Shown: in pieces, positions 41,479-49,712 of the stretch
Layout: each line of letters begins with the position of its first letter
Position numbering within the stretch: the first letter of the stretch is position 1
Position numbers and translations under genes: made by a program
NCBI RefSeq assembly: GCF_001693515.2
Contig: NZ_CP042968.1
Span: 1,364,001 to 1,428,000 of the forward strand
From: Bradyrhizobium paxllaeri
Lineage (GTDB): Bacteria; Pseudomonadota; Alphaproteobacteria; Rhizobiales; Xanthobacteraceae
Reading direction: 5' to 3'
DNA: 64,000 nt
The notes under the pieces: generated by a model
Told to the model about the DNA's origin: nothing
The model's input: only the letters and a program-made list of their open reading frames with translations
Databases searched by the model: none

Positions 41479-42458
41479 GCATGCAGTTTATTGGAGTTAC
41501 CAGGCCGAGTGCGCGCAACGTCATGGGCCCGATTCTGCTTGTCTGCATATTGGCATTCAGCGGCTGTACCACCGTCAAGCCGCCGCAGATCAGCTACGAC
41601 GACGATGTCCCGCCACTTCCCAGTCCGCCATCGCTGGCGGAGGATCGTCCGCGATCTCTGCACGTTCCGCCGTCCTGGACGCCGGCGAAGGGAGGCAAGA
41701 AGGGAAACGTTGAGGCAAAGGAGCCTATTGCGCGGATCGAGACCGCCAATGACGCTGCGCGAGTCGAGCCGCGTAGCGCCGGCTACTTCAATGCCGTTCA
41801 GGTCTTCACTTTTAGTCCCGGCGCCCTCTATCAGATCTACGCGAGCCCCGGACAGATCACCGATATCGCACTCGAGCCCGGCGAGCAGCTCACGGGTTCG
41901 GGGCCGGTATCGGCTGGCGACACCGTGCGCTGGGTCGTTGGCGACACCGAAAGCGGAAGCGGCGATACCAGACGTGTCCACATCATGGTCAAGCCGACGC
42001 GGCCTTCGATTGAGACCAACCTCGTGGTCAATACCGACCGTCGCACCTATCTCATCGAGCTGCGCTCGCGTGAAAAACCTTACATGCCATCAGTCGCCTG
42101 GTTCTATCCCGAGGACAGGGCCGGCCGTGCCCGAGCTGTTTCCCCGACGCCAGTTCTCCCCGAGCCTTCTCAGCGGCGCTATCGCTACACCTTCGAGGGC
42201 GACAATCCGCCTTGGCGGCCGATCGGCGTCTATGACGATGGCCGCAAGGTCTTTATCGAGTTCTCACCCGGCATCGTTCAGGGAGAAATGCCTCCGCTGT
42301 TTGCCATCGGTCCGGACGGCAATTCCGAGATCGTCAACTACCGAACCTATCGTAACGTGCTGATCGTCGATCGGCTGTTTGCGGCGGCCGAGCTGCGACT
42401 TGGTGGTGACTCTCAGCAAAAGGTCCGAATCATCCGAAGCGACGGGAGGCCGTCGTGA
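41475..42458 (+). CDS. trbG: TrbG / VirB9-like lipoprotein
   Basis: A VirB9-type outer-membrane core component, about 327 residues. The lipobox is ILAFSGC within the first 35 residues. It then has the VirB9 domain with GPVSAGDTVRWVVGDTESGS, KPTRPSIETNLVVNTDRRTY and WRPIGVYDDGRKVFIEFSPG. GTG 41475 overlaps the trbF stop; ATG 41481 is the alternative. It stacks with TrbI and TrbF to form the envelope-spanning core. Confidence 0.92.
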   Translation: MSMQFIGVTRPSARNVMGPILLVCILAFSGCTTVKPPQISYDDDVPPLPSPPSLAEDRPRSLHVPPSWTPAKGGKKGNVEAKEPIARIETANDAARVEPRSAGYFNAVQVFTFSPGALYQIYASPGQITDIALEPGEQLTGSGPVSAGDTVRWVVGDTESGSGDTRRVHIMVKPTRPSIETNLVVNTDRRTYLIELRSREKPYMPSVAWFYPEDRAGRARAVSPTPVLPEPSQRRYRYTFEGDNPPWRPIGVYDDGRKVFIEFSPGIVQGEMPPLFAIGPDGNSEIVNYRTYRNVLIVDRLFAAAELRLGGDSQQKVRIIRSDGRPS

Positions 42459-43645
42459 CCGATAACCAAACGACTGGTGCCGGTAGTCATGGTTCTACCT
42501 CGCCGAAGAGTGCTGCGGAGATAGCCAGCTCACTGCGCCTGCGTCCAGAACGGCTGCCCGTGACACGCCTGTCGCGTAAGGTATTGGCCGGGGGCACGGC
42601 ACTCGCGCTCGTTCTCGTTTCCGGAGCCGTGCTGTGGGCCCTGCAGCAGAATCGCACGCGTGGTCCAGCTTCCGAAGAGCTGTACAGCACCGATCACCAC
42701 AATGTGGCCGACGGCCTTGTCGGGCTGCCGCGCGACTATGCGGGCATTCCGCGCGAGGTGCCGCGCCTCGGGCCGCCATTGCCGGGTGATCTCGGTCGCC
42801 CCATCGTTGCGGCCCAGGCCCAGTCCGGGCCGCTTGCGATCGATCCGGAGCAACAGCGGATGAGCCAGGAAAGCGAGGCCGCGCGTACCAGCAAAGTATT
42901 TGCGGCGACGAATGTTCGGCCACCGGCGGCAGCGACTCCCGAGACGACCTCAAATGCCGCATCACCGTCCGATGAGGCGTTTGCCCAGAATGGACAGGAC
43001 CGCAAGCTCGCTTTTGTTAGCGCTGCCGTCGATCGGCGGACCACGAGCCCTGACCGTGTGGCGAAGCCAGCTTCGCGTTATCTCGTCCAAGCAGGGTCTG
43101 TGATTTCGGCGGCCCTTATTACGGGCATCCGCTCCGATCTACCCGGACAGATCGTGGCGCATGTGACCGAACCGCTATTTGATACGTTGTCCGGTCAAAC
43201 TTTGTTGGTGCCCCAGGGTGCGCGGCTGATAGGAATCTACGATAGCCACGTTACACATGGACAGTCACGCGTGCTCCTGGTCTGGACCCGCCTGATCATG
43301 CCGAACGGCCGATCGATCGTCCTTGAGCGCCAGCCGGGTGCCGATACCGCAGGCTATGCTGGGCTTCACGACGAGGTCGATCTTCACTGGGGCGAGCTGT
43401 TCAAGGCGGCGTTGCTGTCGACTTTGCTTGGTGTAGGAGCCGAACTTGGATCCGGTTCGGATGCTGGCAACGGAAACAGCGCTATTCTGCAGGCCCTTCG
43501 CCGTGGGGCAGGGGCCCTGAACCAGACCGGTCAGCAGATCGTTCGGCGCAATCTCAACATCCAGCCGACGCTGACAATCCGGCCGGGCTTTCCGGTGCGG
43601 GTAATCGTCAATCGCGACCTCGTGCTCGAACCATACAGAGGCTGA
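42455..43645 (+). CDS. trbI: TrbI / VirB10-like protein
   Basis: A 396-residue VirB10-type protein that spans both membranes and transduces energy. It has a short cytoplasmic N-terminus with RLSRKVLAGGTALALVLVSG as TM, then a Pro-rich periplasmic region. The TrbI/VirB10 domain has YLVQAGSVISAALITGI, LFDTLSGQTLLVPQGARLIG, LLVWTRLIMPNGRSIVLERQ and PGADTAGYAGLHDEVDLHWG. It closes the trb operon; a GTG overlapping the trbG stop is the start. Confidence 0.94.
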   Translation: MTDNQTTGAGSHGSTSPKSAAEIASSLRLRPERLPVTRLSRKVLAGGTALALVLVSGAVLWALQQNRTRGPASEELYSTDHHNVADGLVGLPRDYAGIPREVPRLGPPLPGDLGRPIVAAQAQSGPLAIDPEQQRMSQESEAARTSKVFAATNVRPPAAATPETTSNAASPSDEAFAQNGQDRKLAFVSAAVDRRTTSPDRVAKPASRYLVQAGSVISAALITGIRSDLPGQIVAHVTEPLFDTLSGQTLLVPQGARLIGIYDSHVTHGQSRVLLVWTRLIMPNGRSIVLERQPGADTAGYAGLHDEVDLHWGELFKAALLSTLLGVGAELGSGSDAGNGNSAILQALRRGAGALNQTGQQIVRRNLNIQPTLTIRPGFPVRVIVNRDLVLEPYRG

Positions 43646-43649
43646 AAAA

Positions 43650-43888
43650 ATGGCAAAGCTGAAGCTCGGCGCCATCGCCGATGACAAGCCGGTAAAGCTC
43701 ACCGTGGAATTACCGGCCGATGTCCATAGCGACCTTGCGGCCTACATCGACATGCTTGCCCGCGAACCGGGCAGTCGATCTCGGATCCAGCAAAGCTGGT
43801 CGCACCAATGCTGGCGCGATTCATGGCAACCGACCGGGCCTTTGCAAAGACCCGCCGCAAGGGTCAGCCTGCGCAAGGCAAGGGATAG
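43650..43888 (+). pseudogene. DUF2274 gene, frameshifted
   Basis: DUF2274 is a small ribbon-helix-helix-like protein that always follows trbI. The first ~40 residues are normal (AKLKLGAIADDKPVKLTVEL, VHSDLAAYIDMLAREPG). The frame then leaves the family, while the next frame continues exactly as expected (GQSISDPAKLVAPMLARFMA, TDRAFAKTRRKGQ) and ends at TAG 43886. One G missing near 43767-43772 explains it. The uncorrected frame gives 85 residues to 43907. The end overlaps the convergent LysR gene by about 25 bases. Confidence 0.82.
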
Positions 43889-44820
43889 CGCTCGCTCAAC
43901 AATTTGAGGAAGTTTGCCAGCGCCGGATTGTCATTGTCCTTGCGCCAGTGTGCTGAATAATTGACCTGACTCGGCCCCGTGCCGTCTCGTACCTCTCGAT
44001 AAGCGAGGCCCGCAAAAGTGACGCCGATGTCGGACTCGGCCACCAAACTGACACCGAATCCTATGGATATGAGGGTCTTGATGATACCTCTGCTAACGTC
44101 ATGGCGTTCGATCTTGGGACGGTCTGCTGTCGAGATCAGCTTCGCCAACAAGAGATCCTCAAGTTCTCGTCCCGGGTCATAATGGCTGAGAAGGACCGTC
44201 TCATTCCGCAGATCGGTCCAGTAGATCGCCTTCCTCCCAGCCAGTTGATGTCCCTCAGGCAAGGCCACCAGGACGCGCTCGCTCCACAGCGGCAAGGCGT
44301 TGCTGTCAAAGACGTGTCCCCCGTCGGTCGCGATGACAACGTCGATAGCGCCATTCTTTAAGGCGGTGACGAGGCGCATCCGGGACCTTTCGACCATGCC
44401 AAGTGCGACCTGTGGGCACCGCTGCCTGAAATCTACCAAGGTCGCTCGTAAATTGCCGGCCGACAGCGATGTATAGAATCCCACAGACAGCCGCCCAGCC
44501 TCGCCGCGTCCGTTAGACTTGGCCGTCGTAACCAGCGCATCCATTTGTTCGAGAATCGACCGCGCCGCTCGGAGAAAATCCCGGCCGGCCGACGTGGCGC
44601 AGACGCCGCCGCTCGACCGCTCGAACACAATCACGCCTATTGATTCCTCGAGTTCCCGAATGCAGCGGCTCAGAGTTGATTGCTGCGTCAACAACGCTTC
44701 TGCAGCCCGCCGGAAGCTTCCATACTCCGCGCAAACAACCGCATATCGGAGGTGTTGAAGGGGGATCGTTGTAGATTGATTGCGGAGGGATAAAAATCTG
44801 TGGTCTTGTTCGTCGGCCAT
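43864..44820 (-). CDS. LysR-family transcriptional regulator
   Basis: A 318-residue LysR-type regulator. The N-terminal winged helix is LQHLRYAVVCAEYGSFRRAA, EALLTQQSTLSRCIRELEES, then IGVIVFERSSGGV. The substrate-binding domain follows (GRLSVGFYTSLSAGNLRATL; ALPLWSERVLVALPEGHQLA). It is convergent with the trb operon; no adjacent divergent target gene is intact, since the region upstream (44821-45099) leads only to a decayed TctC gene. Target and effector are unknown. It probably came with post-ICE DNA. Confidence 0.88.
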   Translation of the reverse strand: MADEQDHRFLSLRNQSTTIPLQHLRYAVVCAEYGSFRRAAEALLTQQSTLSRCIRELEESIGVIVFERSSGGVCATSAGRDFLRAARSILEQMDALVTTAKSNGRGEAGRLSVGFYTSLSAGNLRATLVDFRQRCPQVALGMVERSRMRLVTALKNGAIDVVIATDGGHVFDSNALPLWSERVLVALPEGHQLAGRKAIYWTDLRNETVLLSHYDPGRELEDLLLAKLISTADRPKIERHDVSRGIIKTLISIGFGVSLVAESDIGVTFAGLAYREVRDGTGPSQVNYSAHWRKDNDNPALANFLKLLSERYPLPCAG

Positions 44821-45099
44821 TCGCGACCATGTTGCTCTGAGAATGCAGGAGCATCGATAAGATATTTGGAATCGGGTGATTTCATCGGCAGGCTGTGTTT
44901 TTTATTGGGCCGATCCGTGCCCTGCCGTCGGCGTCCGGCAGGCGATGACGGAGGCGCCATCCGGACCGCGAGTCGCCCGAGTAGCGCACGCTTCAGAGCG
45001 TCGGATAAGCGACTTCGCGTTACGCTACGCGTGGTGAATGCACCTCGTCGTGAACATCGCACCCATAGCGATGGGTGACGTTGGCGGAGCACTTCGGCT

Positions 45100-45665
45100 T
45101 CAATTGAAGGTAACATTCGCTACCTTCGCCACATCGCTCCATGCCTTCAAGTCCTCCTTGATGCGGTCGGTAAATTCGGCTGGCGAACTGCTTACCGCAT
45201 CCGTTGCCAGCGACCGCAGCTTTTGCCTGACGTCTGCATCCTGCATCGCAGTTCGCACCTCGCTTCCAGTCGGCTTACAGCTTCTGTCGGCGTGCTCTTG
45301 GGCACGAAGAGACCTGTCCAGAAAGCCGCTTCAGCGCCTGTGATACCAGCTTCGGCCATGGTCGGCACGTCGGGCAGCTCCCAGCTCCGGATCGCAGCTT
45401 CAACAGCTCGGCTGCCAGCGTGAAGGTTGGCGAAGCGCTTGCATAGTTTGCCGTCGATGGATTGGCCTTCGACCAAGCGACCAGATCCTTCAGGGTCTTG
45501 TGCGGCGACTCGGCATTTACCACGAGCAAGAGCGGAGACGTCCCGAGCATGCCGACGGGCTGGAAGTCGGCCAAAGTTTCATAGGACGCCGGCGCGCCGA
45601 TGGCGGGGCCAACGACCATGGCGCCCGTTGCGCCGACAAGCAGCGTATATCCGTCGGCTCGGAAT
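45100..45665 (-). pseudogene. TctC/Bug-type solute-binding protein remnant
   Basis: Fragments of a tripartite tricarboxylate transporter binding protein in at least two frames. The N-terminal part has PTDGYTLLVGATGAMVVGPA, LADFQPVGMLGTSPLLLVVN and LVAWSKANPST. An internal deletion then jumps to the C-terminal part PDVPTMAEAGITGAEAAFWT, GLFVPKSTPTEAVSRL and a third segment DVRQKLRSLATDAVSSSPAE ending KVANVTFN and TGA at 45102-45100. The signal peptide region and central ~120 residues are missing. Clearly non-functional. Confidence 0.8.
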
Positions 45666-46376
45666 CTATGGAAGCTCCATGAAGACGTTCAACAACGCAC
45701 GCGCCAAGCCCTTTTGGTCGGCAGGCAGGCCGCGACGACGCGCCGTTTCCTGAAGTGCGACCGTCGCCTCCATGTGGATGCGATATAGCGCCGGGTTTTG
45801 CTCAACACCGGCCGTTGCGAAGGCCGGATCGAATACGATCTGCTGGCAACGCGAAACTGACGTCGAGGTGAAGGCTCGGCAAGTCAGCGGCCTGACCTCG
45901 TAAACCGAACATCGGTTGTCCTCGCCCAGCAACGGACACCGCCTTCGAAGCCTTACCGGATCCTCCACCTCCGCAGCAGCGGCGGCAGCCTCATTAAGAC
46001 GTGTCACCAATGCAGTTCGCTCCGTCGGCGAAAAGGTCACCGCGATATGGGCTGCGATCACCTCGGCAATACCTGGGGGGACGGCCACGAAGAGGTGACA
46101 ACAGGCGGCACAACCGCTTTTGCAGGCGTAGACAGGCTGATTGGGAAAACTCTCGCGGAAACTTGCCGACGCAGCCTCGGTCATTGCCATGGCATAACGC
46201 GCCCCATCCGCCATCGTGTCCGCCCCCTGCAAGGCTTCGAGCAGGACAGACCTAAAATGCGAGAAAACTCCCTCGTAGCGTTTCGCCAGGTCTCTGGTGA
46301 GAGCACCAACCTCGGCTATATCGGCGACGACGCTCGCTTCAGCGGTAGCTGTTTCCGTAACGTGCGGATTGTTCAT
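45666..46376 (-). CDS. YkgJ-type cysteine-cluster protein
   Basis: A 236-residue protein of the YkgJ (UPF0153) cysteine-cluster family, which binds zinc or an iron-sulfur centre. Its cysteines occur as CKSGCAACCHLFVAVPPGIA, RRRCPLLGEDNRCSVYEVRP and LTCRAFTSTSVSRC. The remaining sequence is helical and cytoplasmic. The exact function is unknown. It ends right at the remnant of the TctC gene. A short (16 nt) gap separates it from the FtsX-like permease gene, on the same strand, so it may share that transcript upstream. Confidence 0.8.
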   Translation of the reverse strand: MNNPHVTETATAEASVVADIAEVGALTRDLAKRYEGVFSHFRSVLLEALQGADTMADGARYAMAMTEAASASFRESFPNQPVYACKSGCAACCHLFVAVPPGIAEVIAAHIAVTFSPTERTALVTRLNEAAAAAAEVEDPVRLRRRCPLLGEDNRCSVYEVRPLTCRAFTSTSVSRCQQIVFDPAFATAGVEQNPALYRIHMEATVALQETARRRGLPADQKGLARALLNVFMELP

Positions 46377-46392
46377 CAGAGACGACCAATTG

Positions 46393-48963
46393 TCACAGAT
46401 TCCGCAACACGCCGGCCGGCTTCTGGTTCAACGCCAACAACGTGCCGGCGAGCCCGAGCCCCACCGTGACGATCAGGGCCACTGCGACCACGCCGACGGC
46501 GCTGCCGGCCTGCCATGCGAAACTCAGCGTCATCAGCCGCGTCACGATCAGCCAGGCCGCAATGGTGCCGGCGATCACGCCGAACACCGCCGTGGCGAAC
46601 CCGATCATGAGGTATTCCAGCGCATAGGCCCCGAGCAGCCGCGCCCGGGTTGCACCGAGCGTCTTCAGGATCACGGCGTCGTAGACCCGCTGGTGATGGC
46701 CTGCGGCGAGCGCGCCGCCAAGCACAAGGATCGCCGAGATCAGCGTCACGGCGCTGGCCCCGCGGATCGCCAGCGCCAGGTTGACCACAACCGTGCCGAT
46801 GGTCTCCAGCGCCTCGCGCATGCGCACGCTCGTTACCATCGGAAAGGCGTCGGCCACCTGCTTGATGACCTTGGCATCGTTGGTCGGGTCGGGATGTGCC
46901 TCGGTCAGCGTCGTGACATGGGTGTGCGGCGCGCCCTTGAACGCGTTGGGCGAGAACACCAGCACGAAATTGACGCCGAGCCCCTGCCAGTCGAGGGTGC
47001 GCAGATTGGCGATCCTAGCCGGAATGTCGCGGCCGAGCACGTTGACCACGATATCGTCACCAATCTTGAGCTTTAGCCCGTCGGCGATCCGCTTCTCCAT
47101 CGAGACCAGAGGCGGGCCCTGATAGTCAGGCCCCCACCATTCGCCCTCGACGATCTTGGAGCCCTTCGGGATCTCGCTGGTGTAGGTCAGGCCGCGGTCA
47201 CTCTGCAGCACCCACTCGGCGTCCTGCGAGGCTTTGAGCTCTTCCGCCTTGATGCCACGGGCCGCGACAATGCGTCCGCGCAGCATCGGCACGTCCTCGA
47301 ACGAGGAGGCCGGCATGATCTGCTTGAGGAATGCGCCGAAGCGGTCGGCTTCCGAACTTGGTATGTCGAGGAAATAGAACGCCGGCGCCCGCTCCGGCAG
47401 CGAGGCGAGAAACTGCCGGCGCAGATTGCCGTCGATCTGGGTGATGGTGACGAGCACCGCCAGTCCAAGGCCGAGCGACAGCACGACCGACGGCGTCAAC
47501 GCACCGGGCCGGTGGATGTTGGCAATCGCCAGCCGCAGCATGGTGATGTCGGATCGCGGCAGGCGGCGCGCCAGCGCCATCAGACCGGCGGCGACACCAC
47601 GCAGCAGCCCAAACACCGCGACTGAGGACACGACGAACACGGCAGCGATCCGCTTGTCGTAGGCGAGCCCGATCGCAACCGTGACGAGGAGGACGGTCAC
47701 CGCGGCCATCAGCGCCAGATAACTCCAGCGCGGGCGGTGCCATTCGCGGGCAACTACCTCGCGAAACAGCGCCGCGACCGGCACGTCATGCACGCGGCCG
47801 AGCGGCCATAATCCAAACACAAGCGCGGTCAATAGGCCGTAGATGAACGACAGCGCCAATTCATCGGGATGCAGGGCAGGGATCACCGGCAGCAGCAGCA
47901 GCTTGCCAAACACGCCGACGATAACGAATGGCAGGGCCGCGCCGCCGGCCAGCCCGATGACCGAGCCGACGCCCGCCAGCACGATCACCTGCATCAGATA
48001 GATCTGGAAGACGTCGCGCCCGGTGGCGCCGAGTGCCTTGAACGAGGCGATGACATCGTGTCGTCGATCAATGTGGCTCTTGACCGCATTGGCAACGCCA
48101 ACGCCGCCGACCAGGAGCGCGGCGAGGCCGACCAGGGTCAGGAACTGCGTAAAGCGGTTGATGGTGCGCTCGAGTTGAGGAGAGGCATTGCTGCGGCTGC
48201 GGATCTCCCAGCCGGCTTCGGGTAGGGCGCTGCGCGCGCTCTCGATCAATTGGGTGGCGGCTCGCTCGTCGGACGCGTTGTCCGGCAGCTTGAGCCGGTA
48301 GATCCAACGCACGAGGCTGCCGGGCTGCAGTAAGCCGGTGGCGCGCAGGCTCGCGTCGCTGACCAGAACCCGAGGGCCAAGGCCGACACTGCCGGCGAGC
48401 TTGTCCGGCTCGGCGTCGACCACGCTGCGAATCTGGAGCGTGGCATTGCCTATCGTAATGCGGTCGCCAAGCTTGAGATCGAGGCGGGTCAACAGCATGG
48501 AATCGGCCGCCGCGCCAAACGCGCCGTCGCGCTCGGCTAGGACGTCCGCCATCGGCAGTTTTGGCGCGAGCGTGACGTCCCCAAGCATCGGGTAGTTGCC
48601 ATCGACCGCCTTGAGTTCGACCAGCGCAAGCTTGCCGTCATGGCTCCGTGCCATCCCCCGCAGCGTGGCTGCCACCGAAACCTGCCCCCGCGCGCGCAGG
48701 AAGGCGATTTCCTCCGGCTTGGCTTCGCGCTGGATCAGCGAGAAAGCGACATCGCCGCCAAGCAGGGTGCGGCCCTCGCGCTCCAGGCCCCCGCTGAGGC
48801 TGGCGGCGACGGAGCCGACGCCGGCAATCGCCATTACACCGAGCGCGAGGCAGGCAATGAAGACGTAAAAGCCGCGCAAGCCGCCGCGCAACTCGCGCAG
48901 CGCATAGCGGAGAGCCAGCCAGGACGTGCGGCGTGGGTAGACTGGTTCGCAGACGGTGCTCAT
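46393..48963 (-). CDS. YbbP/FtsX-like ABC permease
   Basis: An 856-residue permease with two FtsX domains, each with a TM helix preceding a large extracytoplasmic MacB-like domain and three more. Segments include YVFIACLALGVMAIAGVGSV, FLTLVGLAALLVGGVGVANA, ASFKALGATGRDVFQIYLMQ, LAIANIHRPGALTPSVVLSL and VILKTLGATRARLLGAYALE. With the YbbA-like ATPase it forms a type VII-ABC (mechanotransmission) exporter. The ATG at 48963 overlaps the ATPase stop; longer in-frame starts run into the ATPase gene and are rejected. Confidence 0.9.
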   Translation of the reverse strand: MSTVCEPVYPRRTSWLALRYALRELRGGLRGFYVFIACLALGVMAIAGVGSVAASLSGGLEREGRTLLGGDVAFSLIQREAKPEEIAFLRARGQVSVAATLRGMARSHDGKLALVELKAVDGNYPMLGDVTLAPKLPMADVLAERDGAFGAAADSMLLTRLDLKLGDRITIGNATLQIRSVVDAEPDKLAGSVGLGPRVLVSDASLRATGLLQPGSLVRWIYRLKLPDNASDERAATQLIESARSALPEAGWEIRSRSNASPQLERTINRFTQFLTLVGLAALLVGGVGVANAVKSHIDRRHDVIASFKALGATGRDVFQIYLMQVIVLAGVGSVIGLAGGAALPFVIVGVFGKLLLLPVIPALHPDELALSFIYGLLTALVFGLWPLGRVHDVPVAALFREVVAREWHRPRWSYLALMAAVTVLLVTVAIGLAYDKRIAAVFVVSSVAVFGLLRGVAAGLMALARRLPRSDITMLRLAIANIHRPGALTPSVVLSLGLGLAVLVTITQIDGNLRRQFLASLPERAPAFYFLDIPSSEADRFGAFLKQIMPASSFEDVPMLRGRIVAARGIKAEELKASQDAEWVLQSDRGLTYTSEIPKGSKIVEGEWWGPDYQGPPLVSMEKRIADGLKLKIGDDIVVNVLGRDIPARIANLRTLDWQGLGVNFVLVFSPNAFKGAPHTHVTTLTEAHPDPTNDAKVIKQVADAFPMVTSVRMREALETIGTVVVNLALAIRGASAVTLISAILVLGGALAAGHHQRVYDAVILKTLGATRARLLGAYALEYLMIGFATAVFGVIAGTIAAWLIVTRLMTLSFAWQAGSAVGVVAVALIVTVGLGLAGTLLALNQKPAGVLRNL

Positions 48964-49673
48964 GAATGTTCCTCGATACGGCCCGAGCGCAGCCGCACCA
49001 CGCAATCGCAGCGCTGCGCCAGCGAACTGTCATGCGTCACCAGCACCAGCGTCATGCCGCGCTCGGCGTGCTTGGTGAACAGCATGTCGACGATCTGCTT
49101 GCCGGTGGTCTCGTCGAGATTGCCGGTCGGTTCGTCCGCGACCAGGATGGCGGGATCGGGCGCCAGCGCGCGGGCGAGCGCCACGCGCTGCTGCTCGCCG
49201 CCGGACAATTGGGTTGGGTAATGATGCAGCCGCTCGCCGAGCCCGACGGAAGCGAGTTCCTCTGCTGCGCGCTTCGCCGCGTCGGGATTGCCGGCAAGCT
49301 CCAGCGGCACCGCGACGTTTTCCAGCGCCGTCATGGTCGGGATCAGGTGAAACGACTGGAACACGATGCCGACCTGGCGGCCGCGGAAGCGGGCCAGCGC
49401 ATCCTCATCGAGGGCATCGAACGGCGTGCCTGATACCACCACCTCTCCGCTGTCAGGGCGCTCCAGCCCCGCCATCACCATCAGCAAGGTCGACTTGCCC
49501 GAACCCGACGGTCCGACCAGGCCGATCGCCTCGCCCGATGCCACACGAAGGCTGATGTCCTTCAGGATATGAACGCGGGCGGCGCCTGATCCCAGCGAGA
49601 GATTGACGTTCCTGATGGAGATGGTGCCCGGCTCGATGCCGGCAAGTCGCGAGGGTTCGACTAGACTGTCCAC
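48960..49673 (-). CDS. YbbA-like ABC transporter ATPase
   Basis: A 237-residue LolD/YbbA-type ATPase. Walker A is GPSGSGKST (~56-64), the Q loop VFQSFHLIPTMTALENV, the signature LSGGEQQRVALARAL (~149) and Walker B ILVADEPTGNLDE. It is coupled to the permease by a 4-base overlap. In many alphaproteobacteria such a pair is divergent from an esterase/lipase (tesA) gene. Here, instead, an RND pump gene ends 40 bases upstream on the same strand. Confidence 0.92.
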   Translation of the reverse strand: MDSLVEPSRLAGIEPGTISIRNVNLSLGSGAARVHILKDISLRVASGEAIGLVGPSGSGKSTLLMVMAGLERPDSGEVVVSGTPFDALDEDALARFRGRQVGIVFQSFHLIPTMTALENVAVPLELAGNPDAAKRAAEELASVGLGERLHHYPTQLSGGEQQRVALARALAPDPAILVADEPTGNLDETTGKQIVDMLFTKHAERGMTLVLVTHDSSLAQRCDCVVRLRSGRIEEHS

Positions 49674-49712
49674 GGCTTGGTTCCTATGGCGCTTCCGCCG
49701 CTTGGGTTGAGA

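Noticed and set aside
44821..45099. Hairpin CACCCAT-agcg-ATGGGTG region upstream of the LysR gene
   Set aside because: Short, imperfectly placed and without a T-run; nothing supports a terminator or RNA gene.
46297..47076. 259-codon plus-strand frame
   Set aside because: Antisense to the FtsX-like permease gene; low-complexity composition.
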